DNA from: Candidatus Peregrinibacteria bacterium
GTDB taxonomy: Bacteria; Patescibacteriota; Gracilibacteria; UBA1369; JABINC01
NCBI GenBank assembly: GCA_030700255.1
Contig: JAUYJN010000027.1
Span: forward strand, 1-38,513
Length of the DNA stretch: 38,513 bases
Reading direction: 5' to 3'
Below the pieces are notes generated by a model, which saw only the letters and a program-made list of their open reading frames with translations, was not told the DNA's origin and did no database searches. A program made the translations under genes and the position numbers. Every line of letters begins with the position of its first letter. Within the stretch, counting starts at the first letter, position 1. Below are positions 16,342 to 24,709 of the stretch, piece after piece.

Positions 16342-16370
16342 AGAGTAAACTATTCTTCACTAAATGTCAA
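16342..16370 (-). promoter_or_regulatory. sigma70 promoter of the D-rich lipoprotein
   Basis: On the minus strand: TTGACA (complement of 16365-16370), a 17-bp spacer, TACTCT (16342-16347). Predicted transcription start is near 16335, 33 nt before the ATG. Confidence 0.65.
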
Positions 16371-16398
16371 CATCTTTTAGAAATAACTTTAAACTATC

Positions 16399-17757
16399 CT
16401 AGTTGCGTAAATTTTTCATATATTCAGTTTTCTTCTCTATAACCTTATTTGTACCTATATCATCTCTATAGAAAACAGGGCCTTTGACTGCCCTGAGTGC
16501 GCTAGCCGCTATCTTCTCGGCTTCTGTTATTGTATCGGCTATACCGACAAATGCGATAGCTCGTGAGCCGCTTAGGTAGAGCCCATCAGATTTTTTATCA
16601 ACTGATCCAAAGTACATTTTTACACCATTTGGAATTTCACCGACCTCAATCTTTTCACCTTTTTTTGGGTTATCCGGGTATCCTTCAGGGACGACGTATT
16701 TGCAGACTGTGGCTTTTTTTTCGAATTCGACATTTAGGTCATCGAGATTACCTTCTATGATCGCTTCGCATACATCGATGAAATCTGTCTTGAGAATAGG
16801 GAGCAAATTCATAGCCTCGGGATCTCCAAAGCGAGCATTGTATTCTATTAGTTTAACTCCGTTTCTTGTTGCGATAAAACCACCATACATAATACCTTTG
16901 AATTCCGTGCCTGTTTCATCGCGCAGGGCATCAAGTACAGCTTCACTCATAATATGAGCTTCTTCTATATCAGAAGTTTTTAAGAAAGGTAGGCTGTGAT
17001 CGGCATCGGAGTATGTACCCATACCACCTGTGTTTGGGCCGAGGTCTCCGTCATATGCACGCTTGTGGTCTTGTACTGCTGGCATGTGAGCGAGTGTCAT
17101 ACCATCGGCAAAACTTATCAATGAAAATTCTTGGCCGATAAGTTTCTCCTCTACGACTACGCAAGGCGCATCGCTTGCCTTGCGAGATGAGGAGGCGGAG
17201 CCATCCATTGATTCATTAAGGCATTCCATTGCATATAGATATCCTTCCTCTATTCCTTCCAAGTGGTCTCCGGAAACCTTTACACCTTTGCCACCTTTGA
17301 GTCCGTCGTATTTTACGACAAAGTTACCATCGAGTTCTTGCATGAATTCTCGAATGCCGTCAGGAGAAGTAAATACTTTAAAAAGTGGATTGCCAGGGAT
17401 ATCATGTTTGCGAAGTAGGTCACGAGTGAATGATTTTGAAGATTCGATCTGTGCGACGATCAAAAGTGGGGCGACGCTTCGGAATCCTTCTTCGAGTAAG
17501 CTGTCTGCGAGCCCTGAACCTATCGGGTCATCCGGTCCAATAAAAACGAAATCAGGATTAACATGTAAGGCATAATCTATGACCTCATCATGATCCATGT
17601 AATCGGCAACTTTGTAGTCTTCAGAAAGCTCTGCAATACCGGGATTGAGAGATTTGCCCATAGCATATAATTCGACTTGGTGAGCACTGCGTTTAAAAGT
17701 CTCCGCGATAACATGTTCGCGTGCACCATTTCCAATTAACAGAATCTTCTTTATCAT
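16399..17757 (-). CDS. purD: phosphoribosylamine-glycine ligase (GAR synthetase)
   Basis: 452 residues, ATP-grasp enzyme of purine synthesis (phosphoribosylamine + glycine + ATP to GAR). Visible motifs: ILLIGNGAREHVI at the N-terminus, FIGPDDPIGSGLAD, VVKYDGLKGGKGV (ATP-binding), VVVEEKLIGQEFSL, PNTGGMGTYS, and IEYNARFGDPEA near the metal/ATP site. One oddity: between LNES and CVVVEEKL lies a Ser/Ala-rich insert (MDGSASSSRKASDAP) encoded by a GC-rich palindromic DNA segment. It is the last gene of the minus-strand run folD-purF-purD; its ATG is two bases from the purF stop. Confidence 0.95.
   Translation of the reverse strand: MIKKILLIGNGAREHVIAETFKRSAHQVELYAMGKSLNPGIAELSEDYKVADYMDHDEVIDYALHVNPDFVFIGPDDPIGSGLADSLLEEGFRSVAPLLIVAQIESSKSFTRDLLRKHDIPGNPLFKVFTSPDGIREFMQELDGNFVVKYDGLKGGKGVKVSGDHLEGIEEGYLYAMECLNESMDGSASSSRKASDAPCVVVEEKLIGQEFSLISFADGMTLAHMPAVQDHKRAYDGDLGPNTGGMGTYSDADHSLPFLKTSDIEEAHIMSEAVLDALRDETGTEFKGIMYGGFIATRNGVKLIEYNARFGDPEAMNLLPILKTDFIDVCEAIIEGNLDDLNVEFEKKATVCKYVVPEGYPDNPKKGEKIEVGEIPNGVKMYFGSVDKKSDGLYLSGSRAIAFVGIADTITEAEKIAASALRAVKGPVFYRDDIGTNKVIEKKTEYMKNLRN
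17160..17184 (-). repeat. short palindromic element inserted in frame in purD
   Basis: Arms CGCAAGGC and GCCTTGCG (8 bp, perfect) around a 9-nt loop, in a GC-rich patch continuing to about 17206. The patch encodes the PurD insert and stands out in base composition from the rest of the gene. Confidence 0.55.
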
Positions 17758-17759
17758 TT

Positions 17760-19253
17760 TTATGTAAGTTTTAACTGACCCATGTCTTCAACATGGCTTT
17801 CTTCTTTTTCTCTGCATCGAGTTAGCTCCATATGAGCTAGTACTTCTTCAGTCACATCGGCAGTTGGATATTTACGATCCATACATGCTGCACAGAAGTC
17901 TTTGATTTCCGGATTCCCTTCTATACACGAGGCTTTGAGGTCTTCTATTGTTTGATAAAAAAGTCCATCTGCGCCTATCTCCTTGCAGATTTCTTCATTG
18001 CTACGTCCATCTGCTATGAATTCTTTTTTGGATGGCATGTCTACTCCGTAGACGCATGGGGAAACGAGCGGCGGCGCAGCCGACGCGACGTATATTTTCT
18101 CAGCACCGGATTTGCGTACCATTTCTATAAGAAGTTTAATTGTGTTACCTCTAACAATACTATCATCTACAAGCAGTACTTTTTTACCTTTTATCTCAAG
18201 TGGTAAAGTATTTAATTTATGACGAATTGATCTTTGTCGCATGTTTTGTCCGGGCATAATAAATGTTCTACCTATATACCTATTTTTCACAATTCCTTCT
18301 CTGTATTTGACTCCTATGTTATGGGCTAGAGTAAGTGCGGCAGAGCATGAGCTATCTGGCACTGGAATTACAACATCAACTTCAATACCGGAAGCTTTGA
18401 CTTGTTCAGCCAAATATTCACCCATCCTAAGTCTACTTTTGTAAACTGAGATCCCATCGATGATTGAATCAGGACGTGCCAAATATACATATTCAAATAT
18501 GCATGATCTAAAGTTTGTTTTTTCTACACATTTTTTACTGTGAGCACGACGTTTTGAATCTATAAATACAACTTCTCCAGGTTGTACATCGCGAACCAAT
18601 GAATACCCGAGTGTATCTAAGGCTACCGATTCAGATGCAAGCATGTATTCTGTTTCAAGTGAGGTTTCTCTCTTACCGAGCACCAAAGGGCGTATTCCTT
18701 CAGGGTCACGAAAACCTATCATTCCTTGTCCGGCGATATAAGCGATCGCGGCATAGCCACCTTTTACTCTTTTGAAAACTGAACACATAGCTTTGAAAAC
18801 ATCATCAGCTTCAAGTTTATTTTTTCTGAGTTTCAAAATTTCATCAGCGATGACGTTTAGGAGCAATTCAGAATCTGAATTTGTCATGATTGATCTCATA
18901 TTCTCTTCTTGGACTTCTATTTCGAGCTCCTTTGCATTCGTTAAATTACCGTTGTGTACTAGTGAAATCCCGAATGGAGAATTGACATAAAATGGTTGAG
19001 CCTCTTCTTCTGTAAAGAATCCTGCCGTAGGGTAGCGCACGTGACCGAGCCCTATGGTACCGATAAGCCTTGCGACATTACGTTCTCTGAAAACATCACG
19101 AGCAAGTCCATTTCCTTTTTTTACATGAAAACGTTTCCCATCAAATGTAGACATGCCTGCGGCATCCTGCCCTCTGTGTTGTAGCGTAACCATCCCGTCA
19201 TATAATTCAGAGACCACATGATCGTTACTTATTATTCCTAGTATTCCACACAT
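17760..19253 (-). CDS. purF: amidophosphoribosyltransferase
   Basis: 497 residues. The first committed step of purine synthesis: PRPP + glutamine to phosphoribosylamine. The N-terminus is MCGILGI, so Cys2 would become the glutaminase nucleophile after Met removal, and there is no propeptide. The Ntn domain has LQHRGQDAAGM and GHVRYPT; the PRTase domain has VLLVDDSIVRGNT. Cysteines in FRSCIFEYVY, SPCVYGVDM and FCAACMDRKYP match the positions of the [4Fe-4S] ligands of the Bacillus-type enzyme, so this is the iron-sulfur form. It lies between folD (37 bases upstream) and purD (two bases downstream). Confidence 0.96.
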   Translation of the reverse strand: MCGILGIISNDHVVSELYDGMVTLQHRGQDAAGMSTFDGKRFHVKKGNGLARDVFRERNVARLIGTIGLGHVRYPTAGFFTEEEAQPFYVNSPFGISLVHNGNLTNAKELEIEVQEENMRSIMTNSDSELLLNVIADEILKLRKNKLEADDVFKAMCSVFKRVKGGYAAIAYIAGQGMIGFRDPEGIRPLVLGKRETSLETEYMLASESVALDTLGYSLVRDVQPGEVVFIDSKRRAHSKKCVEKTNFRSCIFEYVYLARPDSIIDGISVYKSRLRMGEYLAEQVKASGIEVDVVIPVPDSSCSAALTLAHNIGVKYREGIVKNRYIGRTFIMPGQNMRQRSIRHKLNTLPLEIKGKKVLLVDDSIVRGNTIKLLIEMVRKSGAEKIYVASAAPPLVSPCVYGVDMPSKKEFIADGRSNEEICKEIGADGLFYQTIEDLKASCIEGNPEIKDFCAACMDRKYPTADVTEEVLAHMELTRCREKEESHVEDMGQLKLT

Positions 19254-19289
19254 ATTTATAGAGGGTTATAAATTTGATGTTTTGATAAA

Positions 19290-20147
19290 TTATAATTGTT
19301 CACGCTGTAATCTCTCACATGCAATGACTGTATTTTCCATAAGGCATGCAACCGTCATAGGCCCACAGCCTCCGGGAACTGGTGTAATATAGCCGGCTTT
19401 TTTTGAAATCGCATCAAAATCAACGTCACCACATAGTTTTCCGTCGACCTTATTGCAACCAACATCTACAACGACAGCTCCTTCTTTTACCATGTCCGCT
19501 GTTATCAATCCAGCTTTACCTACAGCGACTACGAGAAGATCTGCATTCAAAGTGTGTGTTTTTAAATCTTTTGTCTTTATATGGCAGGTTGTGACAGTTG
19601 CTTCTCTATTTAGTAGCATTATGCTCATTGGTTTGCCGACTATGTTACTTGCGCCGACGACCGTTGCATCCATACCGGCAACATCGATGTTGTATTCATC
19701 TAGCAATTTTATAACTCCCATGGGTGTACAAGGCGCAAGCTCTTCAAATTCTACAGATAAGAACATTTTGCCAAGATTATAAGCATGAAAACCATCCACA
19801 TCTTTGTGTGGGTTTATAGCTTTTATTACTTCCGGTGCATATATATGGTCGGGTAGGGGTAGTTGTACTAGGAGGCCATGTATATTTTTTTGCTCATTTA
19901 ACTGATGGATTTTTTTTATCAATTCATCTTGAGTAATAGATTCTTCGTAATCAATTTGCTCCCATTCAATCCCTGTAAATTCACAAGCTTTCCTTTTTTG
20001 TTTGATATAGGACAAAGAAGCAGGGTTATTCCCTACGAGTATGACGGCAAGTTTCGGTTTTACCCCATCCTTTTTGAGCTTGTCTACGGTCTCTTTTACT
20101 TGCTCAAGGACTTTTTGTGAAACAATTTTGCCGTCTAAAAGTTCCAT
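19290..20147 (-). CDS. folD: methylene-THF dehydrogenase/methenyl-THF cyclohydrolase
   Basis: 285 residues, full length. Bifunctional enzyme interconverting 5,10-methylene-THF and 10-formyl-THF with NADP. Motifs: SLSYIKQKRKACEFTGI with the catalytic Lys, GLLVQLPLPDHI, INPHKDVDGFH, cofactor loop VVGASNIVGKPM, and C-terminal PVPGGCGPMTVACLM (usually PGGVGPMT). Grouped with purF and purD, it would feed formyl groups to purine synthesis. Confidence 0.96.
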   Translation of the reverse strand: MELLDGKIVSQKVLEQVKETVDKLKKDGVKPKLAVILVGNNPASLSYIKQKRKACEFTGIEWEQIDYEESITQDELIKKIHQLNEQKNIHGLLVQLPLPDHIYAPEVIKAINPHKDVDGFHAYNLGKMFLSVEFEELAPCTPMGVIKLLDEYNIDVAGMDATVVGASNIVGKPMSIMLLNREATVTTCHIKTKDLKTHTLNADLLVVAVGKAGLITADMVKEGAVVVDVGCNKVDGKLCGDVDFDAISKKAGYITPVPGGCGPMTVACLMENTVIACERLQREQL

Positions 20148-20180
20148 TTATGAGAGAGGGGTTATCAAAGCGCCCGAATG

Positions 20181-20774
20181 TTAACTCAAACTTGAATCGT
20201 TCGCAACAAGAATATCCCAAAATCTTTGCTTGGTTACTTCGTAATTATCATCCTTAAGAACTCGCTTCCAGTCATATTTTTCACTGAGCATGTTCAATGT
20301 TTCTTCAGCTTTATTGAGTAGCTCATCATGTGATTCATGTAAATGCCCAACTTCAGCTGCACTAGTTTTTCTTTCGCCGTACATGAGGATACTGAAATCA
20401 GGTTTTATGAATTGTGAATTTAGGCTTTCTAACCAATCAAGGCTTGCACCCTTTGTGTACCCCCAACATATACCGGTTCCGGTATAATCTTCAGCAACTA
20501 CGTAATCATTTTCAGCAAGCATTTGTTTTAAGCTAGGTTCAAATTGGAAGCGATTTAACGCATACCAAGTTTGTAATTCTTCTTCGGTTATTTTTTGTGG
20601 CTCACCTGACCTTAGTGTTTTGTTCAAAAAAGTGCCGCTCGGCTCGATATCGTATATTGGGTATTTTATATATACAGCTTTTGCACCGAGAGCTTTTAAT
20701 CGTTCAACGATATTTTTTGCATGCCAAGATTTACCTATATTATTTACCCCGTAAATCGCTATAAACTTAGCCAT
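20181..20774 (-). CDS. dTMP-kinase-like P-loop nucleotide kinase
   Basis: 197 residues. Walker A is FIAIYGVNNIGKS at the N-terminus. A central VVAEDYTGTGICWGYTKG resembles the DR(Y/F)xxSxxAYQ substrate motif of thymidylate kinase but with Glu-Asp in place of Asp-Arg. A helical LID-like section, ERKTSAAEVGHLHESHDEL, follows. The fold and size (about 200 residues) fit the dTMP kinase superfamily. The neighbour dut makes dUMP, the dTMP precursor, which supports a role in thymidine-nucleotide supply. Because the key Arg and the classic GxDGxGKS loop are altered, substrate specificity is uncertain. Confidence 0.75.
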   Translation of the reverse strand: MAKFIAIYGVNNIGKSWHAKNIVERLKALGAKAVYIKYPIYDIEPSGTFLNKTLRSGEPQKITEEELQTWYALNRFQFEPSLKQMLAENDYVVAEDYTGTGICWGYTKGASLDWLESLNSQFIKPDFSILMYGERKTSAAEVGHLHESHDELLNKAEETLNMLSEKYDWKRVLKDDNYEVTKQRFWDILVANDSSLS

Positions 20775-20814
20775 TAATCGTATTTATGAATACATTTTTT
20801 ATACATACTTTGAG

Positions 20815-21258
20815 CTACTGTTCGACGTGCCCTCCAGTGCTACCAAATCCACCTCGGCTTTCTGATTTTATTTCCTCAACTTCTTCAAAAAGAGGGCGAT
20901 CAACTCTAACAAAAACTCCTTGTGCTATTTTTTCGCCACGACTTATAAATTGCACTTCTTCGGTAAAATTATACATCTGAATTTTGATCTCATCTTTTGG
21001 CCCACAATAATCCAGATCGATTATTCCAACCCCATGAGGTTGCATAACCCCCTTCTTTTTTGGAGTAGAGCTCCGAGAAGCAAGCATGAGCATGTACCCC
21101 TCCGGTACTTCTATAATCACATTTGCAGGGATAAGCTCGATCGCACCACTGTGCACGCGCACATCTTCCCTGGCTATCAAATCAAATCCAACCGACCCAT
21201 GAGTTTCATAAATAGGTAGCGGAAGAGTTTTGTCTATTCTTTTAATCTTAACTTTCAT
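20815..21258 (-). CDS. dut: dUTP diphosphatase
   Basis: 147 residues, trimeric dUTPase family; hydrolyses dUTP to dUMP and PPi, preventing uracil incorporation. All five motifs are visible: HGSVGFDLIA, ASRSSTPKKKGV, GIIDLDYCGP (with catalytic Asp), ISRGEKIAQGVF, and the flexible C-terminal RGGFGSTG with the base-stacking Phe. The gene lies between radA and the kinase-like gene on the same strand with 26-40 base gaps. Confidence 0.96.
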   Translation of the reverse strand: MKVKIKRIDKTLPLPIYETHGSVGFDLIAREDVRVHSGAIELIPANVIIEVPEGYMLMLASRSSTPKKKGVMQPHGVGIIDLDYCGPKDEIKIQMYNFTEEVQFISRGEKIAQGVFVRVDRPLFEEVEEIKSESRGGFGSTGGHVEQ

Positions 21259-21284
21259 ACCTTGAAATTTAACAAATTTCTCAA

Positions 21285-22577
21285 TTAAAACAATGCTAAA
21301 GTTTCACGCAAAGTCTTGTAGGGTCCAATAACCGCAAGTCCTAGTTTCTTGCATTCAGATTCCCTTTTATCTAATTGGGTTACATTGCGAATTTCAGAAG
21401 AAAGCCCTATTTCACCGAGTGCAACCGCATTATCTTGAAGTGGCTTTTTTCTAAAAGATGAGATGATTGCCATGGCAACAGCCAGGTCAACCGCAGGATC
21501 ATTTATTCGAATTCCCCCGACTACATTTATGTATATATCTTGATTGAGTAAATTAATGTCTGCATATTTTTGAATTACGGCAGTTATCATTTGTAATCTG
21601 TTTGCATCATATCCGCTAACGGCTCTTTTCGGATATCCAAATGCAGTTATGCTAGTTAGAGCCTGAACTTCAACTATCATAGGTCTTGAGCCCTCAACGA
21701 CGACGGAGAGACAAGAGCCGATACTATTCGGCTGTCTATCTTGTAAAATATGTTCCGAAGGATTGAGCACTTGCTTCATACCGAGACCTTCCATTGTGAA
21801 AAGTCCGACCTCATTTGTAGATCCAAATCTGTTTTTTACAGCTCGGAGCATCCGAAGATCCTTGTATCTATCGCCTTCTATCATGCAAACGCAGTCTACC
21901 AAATGCTCTAATGTTTTTGGGCCCGCCAGGTTCCCATCTTTGTTTACGTGGCCGATAATCAAAATTGTAATGTCATTGGCTTTTGCAAAATGCATTAGTG
22001 TCTCAGTACAGTATCGAACCTGGGTTATGCTTCCGGCGTAACCGGATGAAAGCTCTGAACTTATTACTTGAATAGAATCAATTACCACAAACCCCGGTTT
22101 TTCTTTATTCAAAGTAGCGATTACATCTTCTAAATTTGAAGTTTCCAAGAAAGATGTCTCATTGAGGTCAAGTCCGAGTCTCTTTGCGCGTGCATTTATT
22201 TGATGTGGGGATTCTTCGCCGCTTACATAAAGCACACTTTCATTTATATTATCTACAATTTGTAGTGTAAGAGTAGATTTACCAATCCCGGGCTCTCCAC
22301 CAAGTAATACGATACTTCCAACGACGAATCCACCGCCGAGTACAGTATCTACTTCTGAAAACCCTGTAGGTATACGACCCTTAAGACGTTCCTTGCTTGA
22401 TATTTGGACAGTCTTAACATTTGACCTTGTCACGCTATCGAGTGTGAGTTCCTTCTTCCCGGTATTGATCACATCTTCCGTAAAAGTATTCCAGCCATTA
22501 CACTCCGGGCATTTGCCAACCCATTTTGAGCTCTCGTGTTGGCAACTTTCACAAACATATATGGTTTTTAATTTCAT
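21285..22577 (-). CDS. radA: DNA repair protein RadA
   Basis: 430 residues. The N-terminal zinc finger is YVCESCQHESSKWVGKCPEC (CxxC...CxxC). The RecA-like ATPase has Walker A LLGGEPGIGKSTL and Walker B-like FVVIDSIQV, the RadA-specific KNRFGS loop (VKNRFGSTNEVG), and a C-terminal Lon-protease-like domain with VVGGIRINDPAVDLA. RadA promotes branch migration in recombination. It is slightly shorter than the usual ~450 residues at the C-terminus. A TATACT-like -10 lies in the 45-base gap upstream, so it may have its own promoter in addition to readthrough. Confidence 0.95.
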   Translation of the reverse strand: MKLKTIYVCESCQHESSKWVGKCPECNGWNTFTEDVINTGKKELTLDSVTRSNVKTVQISSKERLKGRIPTGFSEVDTVLGGGFVVGSIVLLGGEPGIGKSTLTLQIVDNINESVLYVSGEESPHQINARAKRLGLDLNETSFLETSNLEDVIATLNKEKPGFVVIDSIQVISSELSSGYAGSITQVRYCTETLMHFAKANDITILIIGHVNKDGNLAGPKTLEHLVDCVCMIEGDRYKDLRMLRAVKNRFGSTNEVGLFTMEGLGMKQVLNPSEHILQDRQPNSIGSCLSVVVEGSRPMIVEVQALTSITAFGYPKRAVSGYDANRLQMITAVIQKYADINLLNQDIYINVVGGIRINDPAVDLAVAMAIISSFRKKPLQDNAVALGEIGLSSEIRNVTQLDKRESECKKLGLAVIGPYKTLRETLALF

Positions 22578-22622
22578 TTTTGTATGACTAATAACGTGGT
22601 GAGTATAATTTCACCTCAGGCC

Positions 22623-23465
22623 TTAAGTCAACAGATTATGAATAATTTCTTTTGAAAGGTGAGACGGCGCAACAACTAGTTGTTGCTTCTTTGGATTTGT
22701 GAATTTTTCACCATTTATATCACTAACCTTTAGTCCGGCTTCTTCACAGATTAGAAGTCCGGCTGCGAAATCATATATTTTTGAAGTACCACTTAAGTCG
22801 ATAAATCCGTCATAAGAGCCTCTTGCGGCGTAGCAAAGTGCGATAGCTCCAGATCCAAACGAGCGTACACGATATGTCTTTTTCATAATCTCTGTAAGTA
22901 CTTTCATGCTTTCTGTATACATTTTTTGATCATTCTTGTCGGCATTTTCAGATAAAATAGGGAGTTCGGTGTGTATCTGGGCTTTGGCCAGCTCTTTCAC
23001 ACAGGATCCATGAAGTTTTACGGTGCTTTCCATGACAAAATCTTCGCCATGTTCTTGGTCTAGCAAAAAAGCCCCTTCACCTTTTAAAGCAAAAAATAAT
23101 TCTTCGGTTTTTGGAGCACAAACCAGTCCAAAAATAGTTTCTCCTTTGTATTGCAGAGCCATCGATATATTAAAAAATGGCAAATGCCTTATATAATTTT
23201 TAGAACCATCAATCGGATCAAGTATCCAAGTGTAATCAGACTTCTTATCCGGCCCTTTGCCACACTCTTCACTGTCAAAATTATGATCAGGGAAATATTT
23301 CATCAAAGTATCTAGTAGTAATGATTCAACTTTAAGATCCAAATTTGTACAAATATCTTCAGATTCTTTGAAATGATCTATTGATACTGAGTTCCATTCT
23401 TTGAGCAATAGATCACCGGCTTTTAGTGCCAGTGGAATACATATTGATTTGAGAGTTTCTTGCAT
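22623..23465 (-). CDS. inositol monophosphatase family phosphatase
   Basis: 280 residues. Metal-site motifs in order: NFDSEECG (two acidic ligands), WILDPIDGSKNYIRHLP, and IYDFAAGLLICEEAG with the third Asp. These define the Mg2+-dependent IMPase/FBPase superfamily (SuhB, CysQ, HisN and relatives). The substrate cannot be read from sequence; candidates are inositol phosphate, PAP, or a sugar or histidinol phosphate. It is the first gene of the minus-strand run leading through radA and dut to purD. Upstream is a 9-bp inverted repeat ATTGATTTT/AAAATCAAT (23494-23523). Confidence 0.9.
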   Translation of the reverse strand: MQETLKSICIPLALKAGDLLLKEWNSVSIDHFKESEDICTNLDLKVESLLLDTLMKYFPDHNFDSEECGKGPDKKSDYTWILDPIDGSKNYIRHLPFFNISMALQYKGETIFGLVCAPKTEELFFALKGEGAFLLDQEHGEDFVMESTVKLHGSCVKELAKAQIHTELPILSENADKNDQKMYTESMKVLTEIMKKTYRVRSFGSGAIALCYAARGSYDGFIDLSGTSKIYDFAAGLLICEEAGLKVSDINGEKFTNPKKQQLVVAPSHLSKEIIHNLLT

Positions 23466-23523
23466 ATGGAAAAGTTACAACAGGTAGAAGTGTATTGATT
23501 TTCGTTGACTTAGTAAAATCAAT

Positions 23524-23551
23524 TTGAAAAATAAAATTTTTACAGTAGAAT
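23524..23551 (+). promoter_or_regulatory. promoter of tRNA-Cys
   Basis: TTGAAA (23524-23529), a 16-bp spacer, TAGAAT (23546-23551), ending 16 bases before the mature 5' end of tRNA-Cys. Confidence 0.5.
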
Positions 23552-23567
23552 TCACTGGCCAATCTTT

Positions 23568-23642
23568 GGTGAGGTGGCGGAGTGGTTACGCAGCAGTTTG
23601 CAAAACTGTACCACACGGGTTCGAATCCCGTCCTCACCTCCA
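23568..23642 (+). tRNA. tRNA-Cys(GCA)
   Basis: 75 nt with encoded CCA. Acceptor GGTGAGG/CCTCACC, D-arm GCG..CGC, anticodon arm CAGTT-TGCAAAA-type loop with GCA, T arm ACGGG TTCGAAT CCCGT, discriminator T (U73, the tRNA-Cys identity base). Confidence 0.93.
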
Positions 23643-23718
23643 TAGAGGCGAACGAATGAGCACCTTGAATGCGCCGCGACCGAAGGACGAGGAGTGGGGC
23701 AGGCAAGAGTGCGAAGAG

Positions 23719-23782
23719 GAGACTCTGTGTGTGAGCTCTCACAATGTGAGACTCTGGAAATATATAAGGTTTTACACCTTAT
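23719..23782 (+). other. structured spacer between tRNA-Cys and tRNA-Leu
   Basis: A 143-base spacer holds two direct copies of GAGACTCTG (23719-23727, 23748-23756) around the mutually exclusive hairpins GTGAG-CT-CTCAC and CTCAC-AAT-GTGAG. A 7-bp hairpin ATAAGGT/ACCTTAT (23764-23782) ends four bases before tRNA-Leu. It may guide processing of a dicistronic tRNA precursor. Confidence 0.4.
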
Positions 23783-23785
23783 CCT

Positions 23786-23872
23786 GCCCGGGTGGCGGAA
23801 ATGGTAGACGCGCGGGACTTAAAATCCCGTTTCGCTTGCGAAGTGCGGGTTCAATTCCCGCCCCGGGCACCA
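23786..23872 (+). tRNA. tRNA-Leu(UAA)
   Basis: 87 nt with encoded CCA. Acceptor GCCCGGG/CCCGGGC, anticodon loop with TAA flanked by GGGA/TCCC, long class II variable arm (TTCGCTTGCGAA region), T arm GCGGG TTCAATT CCCGC. It has no intron, although tRNA-Leu(UAA) is the classical host of cyanobacterial group I introns. Confidence 0.93.
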
Positions 23873-23986
23873 AAATCTGACTTTCAGAAAATTGACCAAC
23901 TTTTTCGTTGGCTTCTGCTCCTAACAGAGCAGATGGCGGGGCTGGCCTCTTTTTGATTTCGCTTGGGTGTGGGGAGGAATCCGCGC

Positions 23987-24013
23987 GGGCTGAATTTTAT
24001 TTTTTGGAGGCTG
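23987..24013 (+). repeat. left inverted repeat flanking the sortase gene
   Basis: GGGCTGAATTTTATTTTTTG at 23987-24006 is perfectly repeated, inverted, at 24717-24736. After two mismatched bases GGCTG extends the match to 27 positions. Two small hairpins (CCAAC/GTTGG at 23896-23911; TCTGCTC/GAGCAGA at 23914-23933) precede it. Confidence 0.75.
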
Positions 24014-24042
24014 GTTTGTGTATATAAAGAGGGGAATCGATA

Positions 24043-24072
24043 TTGCAAAATTATCGGGGAGGAGGGTAGAAT
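24043..24072 (+). promoter_or_regulatory. promoter of the sortase gene
   Basis: TTGCAA (24043-24048), an 18-bp GC-containing spacer, TAGAAT (24067-24072); 48 bp upstream of the ATG at 24121. Confidence 0.45.
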
Positions 24073-24120
24073 ATAGTAAAAGTCTTAAAAAATAATTATT
24101 TAACTAACTATAAAGAATCT

Positions 24121-24679
24121 ATGAAAAAAAATTAACAAGATTTCAGCAGTTATATTAAGTCTTGCGCTTATACTTGGTATAACTGGACCGACTACTACAT
24201 TTGCGGCAACAGACCCAGGTTTGGATGCGGCAAGTAGCTTCGCGGTTTTGGCCGGGTCGGGTATTGTTAGCACTAATCCCCCGCAAGTCATTGTTGGTGA
24301 TGCCGGTTCTAGTCCAACCGTATCAAACGGTTTAACTGATGACGAGGTAACCTGGTATAGTTTCGGATCACGCCCCGGGGAGAATGGCACTTCCGTTATT
24401 GCAGGGCACTATGATTGGATAAATAATATACCGGCAGTATTTAGTCATTTACATGAATTACGCAAAGGTGATAAGGTATCCGTGGAAGACGAAAATGGGA
24501 TGATTACCACTTTCGTTGTACGTGAAATACGAACATACGATAAAGATGAGTATGCACCAGATGTATTTATATTAGACGATGACAAGGCTCACCTTAATCT
24601 CATCACTTGTATAGGATTTTGGGATAAAGTTTCTAAAAGTTATTCGAAACGATTGGTGGTATTCACCGATAAAGAATAA
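24121..24679 (+). CDS. exported sortase, off-frame at an A8 tract after the start codon
   Basis: ATG 24121 is followed by eight A; the frame as written stops after four codons (ATG AAA AAA AAT TAA). With one A fewer it reads MKKINKISAVILSLALILGI and continues with a signal peptide, TTTFA cleavage region and a ~180-residue protein. The mature part is a complete sortase domain: catalytic His in SVIAGHYDW, Cys in LITCIGFWD, Arg in YSKRLVVF. The spacing resembles class E/F-type or class D sortases. Sortases cut sorting motifs and attach proteins to the cell surface. It could be a phase-variable gene, rescued by transcriptional slippage, or a homopolymer sequencing error. The catalytic domain itself is undamaged. 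Confidence 0.8.
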
Positions 24680-24709
24680 GAAACAAAGTATTTATATCCA
24701 TCCCAGTGT

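Noticed and set aside
18055-18110. GC-rich patch in purF as another inserted palindromic element
   Set aside because: The encoded sequence (YVASAAPPLVSPCVYGVDM) aligns with ordinary PurF, so nothing is inserted.
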